Part shown: one piece after another, positions 5,790-5,888 of the stretch
Position numbering within the stretch: the stretch's first letter is position 1
How the letters are laid out: every line of letters starts with the position of its first letter
Source: Pseudomonas sp.
GTDB lineage: Bacteria; Pseudomonadota; Gammaproteobacteria; Pseudomonadales; Pseudomonadaceae
DNA: 5,888 nt
Direction: 5' to 3'
NCBI GenBank assembly: GCA_003525045.1
Contig: DQGF01000312.1
Coordinates: 3,526-9,413 of the forward strand
Notes under the pieces: model-generated
Told to the model about the DNA's origin: nothing
What the model saw: only the letters and a program-made list of their open reading frames with translations
Database searches by the model: none
Position numbers and translations under genes: made by a program

Positions 5790-5883
5790 AGCGGGCTTGC
5801 TCGCGATGGTCTGAAGATCGAAGCGTTTATTCAGGGGGAACGGGTTATCGTTGACGTTCATCGCGAGCAAGCCCGCTCCCACA
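5790..5883. repeat. Inverted REP pair (REPIN-like) after the porin gene
   Basis: AGCGGGCTTGCTCGCGATG at 5790-5808 and its exact reverse complement at 5859-5877 are 19-base inverted arms around a 50-base centre. The right arm continues into CCCACA (5878-5883), giving on the other strand the TGTGGGAGCGGGCTTGC form familiar from fluorescent pseudomonads. Such pairs are non-coding elements thought to be moved by RAYT transposases, and in RNA they can form a long hairpin that protects the 3' end of the message. The left arm lacks the outer GTGGG part. The rest of 5712-5888 holds no gene that I can support. Confidence 0.85.
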
Positions 5884-5888
5884 CTAGA

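Noticed and set aside
5614..5814. 66-codon open frame overlapping the porin end and the REP
   Set aside because: It is out of frame with the porin and ends in the repeat; there is no ribosome site or recognisable family.

Overview
The window looks like chromosomal DNA of a Pseudomonas, most likely of the P. fluorescens group or a relative. The coding regions are GC-rich with strong G/C at third codon positions. There is an OprD-family porin, which is typical of Pseudomonas, and the right end carries an inverted pair of the GCGGGCTTGCTCGCGATG repeat (REP/REPIN) that is common in fluorescent pseudomonads. This placement is inferred from sequence style and recalled family knowledge, not from a search.

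Layout, all on the + strand. The last part of a LysR-type regulator ends at 198; its frame is closed by a TGA at bases 1-3. A 104-base gap (199-302) with two inverted repeats follows. Five complete genes then run head to tail with gaps of 25, 12, 67 and 55 bases: an HMG-CoA-lyase-family enzyme (303-1232), a class III (CaiB/BaiF) CoA-transferase (1258-2448), a gamma-carbonic-anhydrase-like hexapeptide protein (2461-2985), an MFS transporter of the anion:cation symporter type (3053-4369) and an OprD-type porin (4425-5711). The last 177 bases hold no gene but contain a REP pair.

Read together, the genes form a compact uptake-and-cleavage cassette. The porin would admit a small carboxylate through the outer membrane and the MFS protein would carry it across the inner membrane. 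The CoA-transferase would activate it with CoA, and the lyase would split a tertiary 3-hydroxyacyl-CoA into acetyl-CoA and a keto acid. 3-Hydroxy-3-methylglutarate (meglutol, dicrotalic acid) and citramalate are the two best substrate guesses. The hexapeptide protein may be a helper thioesterase like PaaY, or a carbonic anhydrase. The LysR protein upstream, if functional, is the obvious candidate regulator.

A second layer of control is suggested by A-rich AAnAAnAA motifs, the type bound by Hfq/Crc in Pseudomonas catabolite repression. They sit at the translation starts of the lyase, the CoA-transferase and the porin, with a weaker version before the transporter. I see no mobile element, CRISPR array, tRNA or rRNA. 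The most interesting points are the substrate of the cassette, the repeated Hfq/Crc-type sites and the apparent break in the LysR frame at the window edge.
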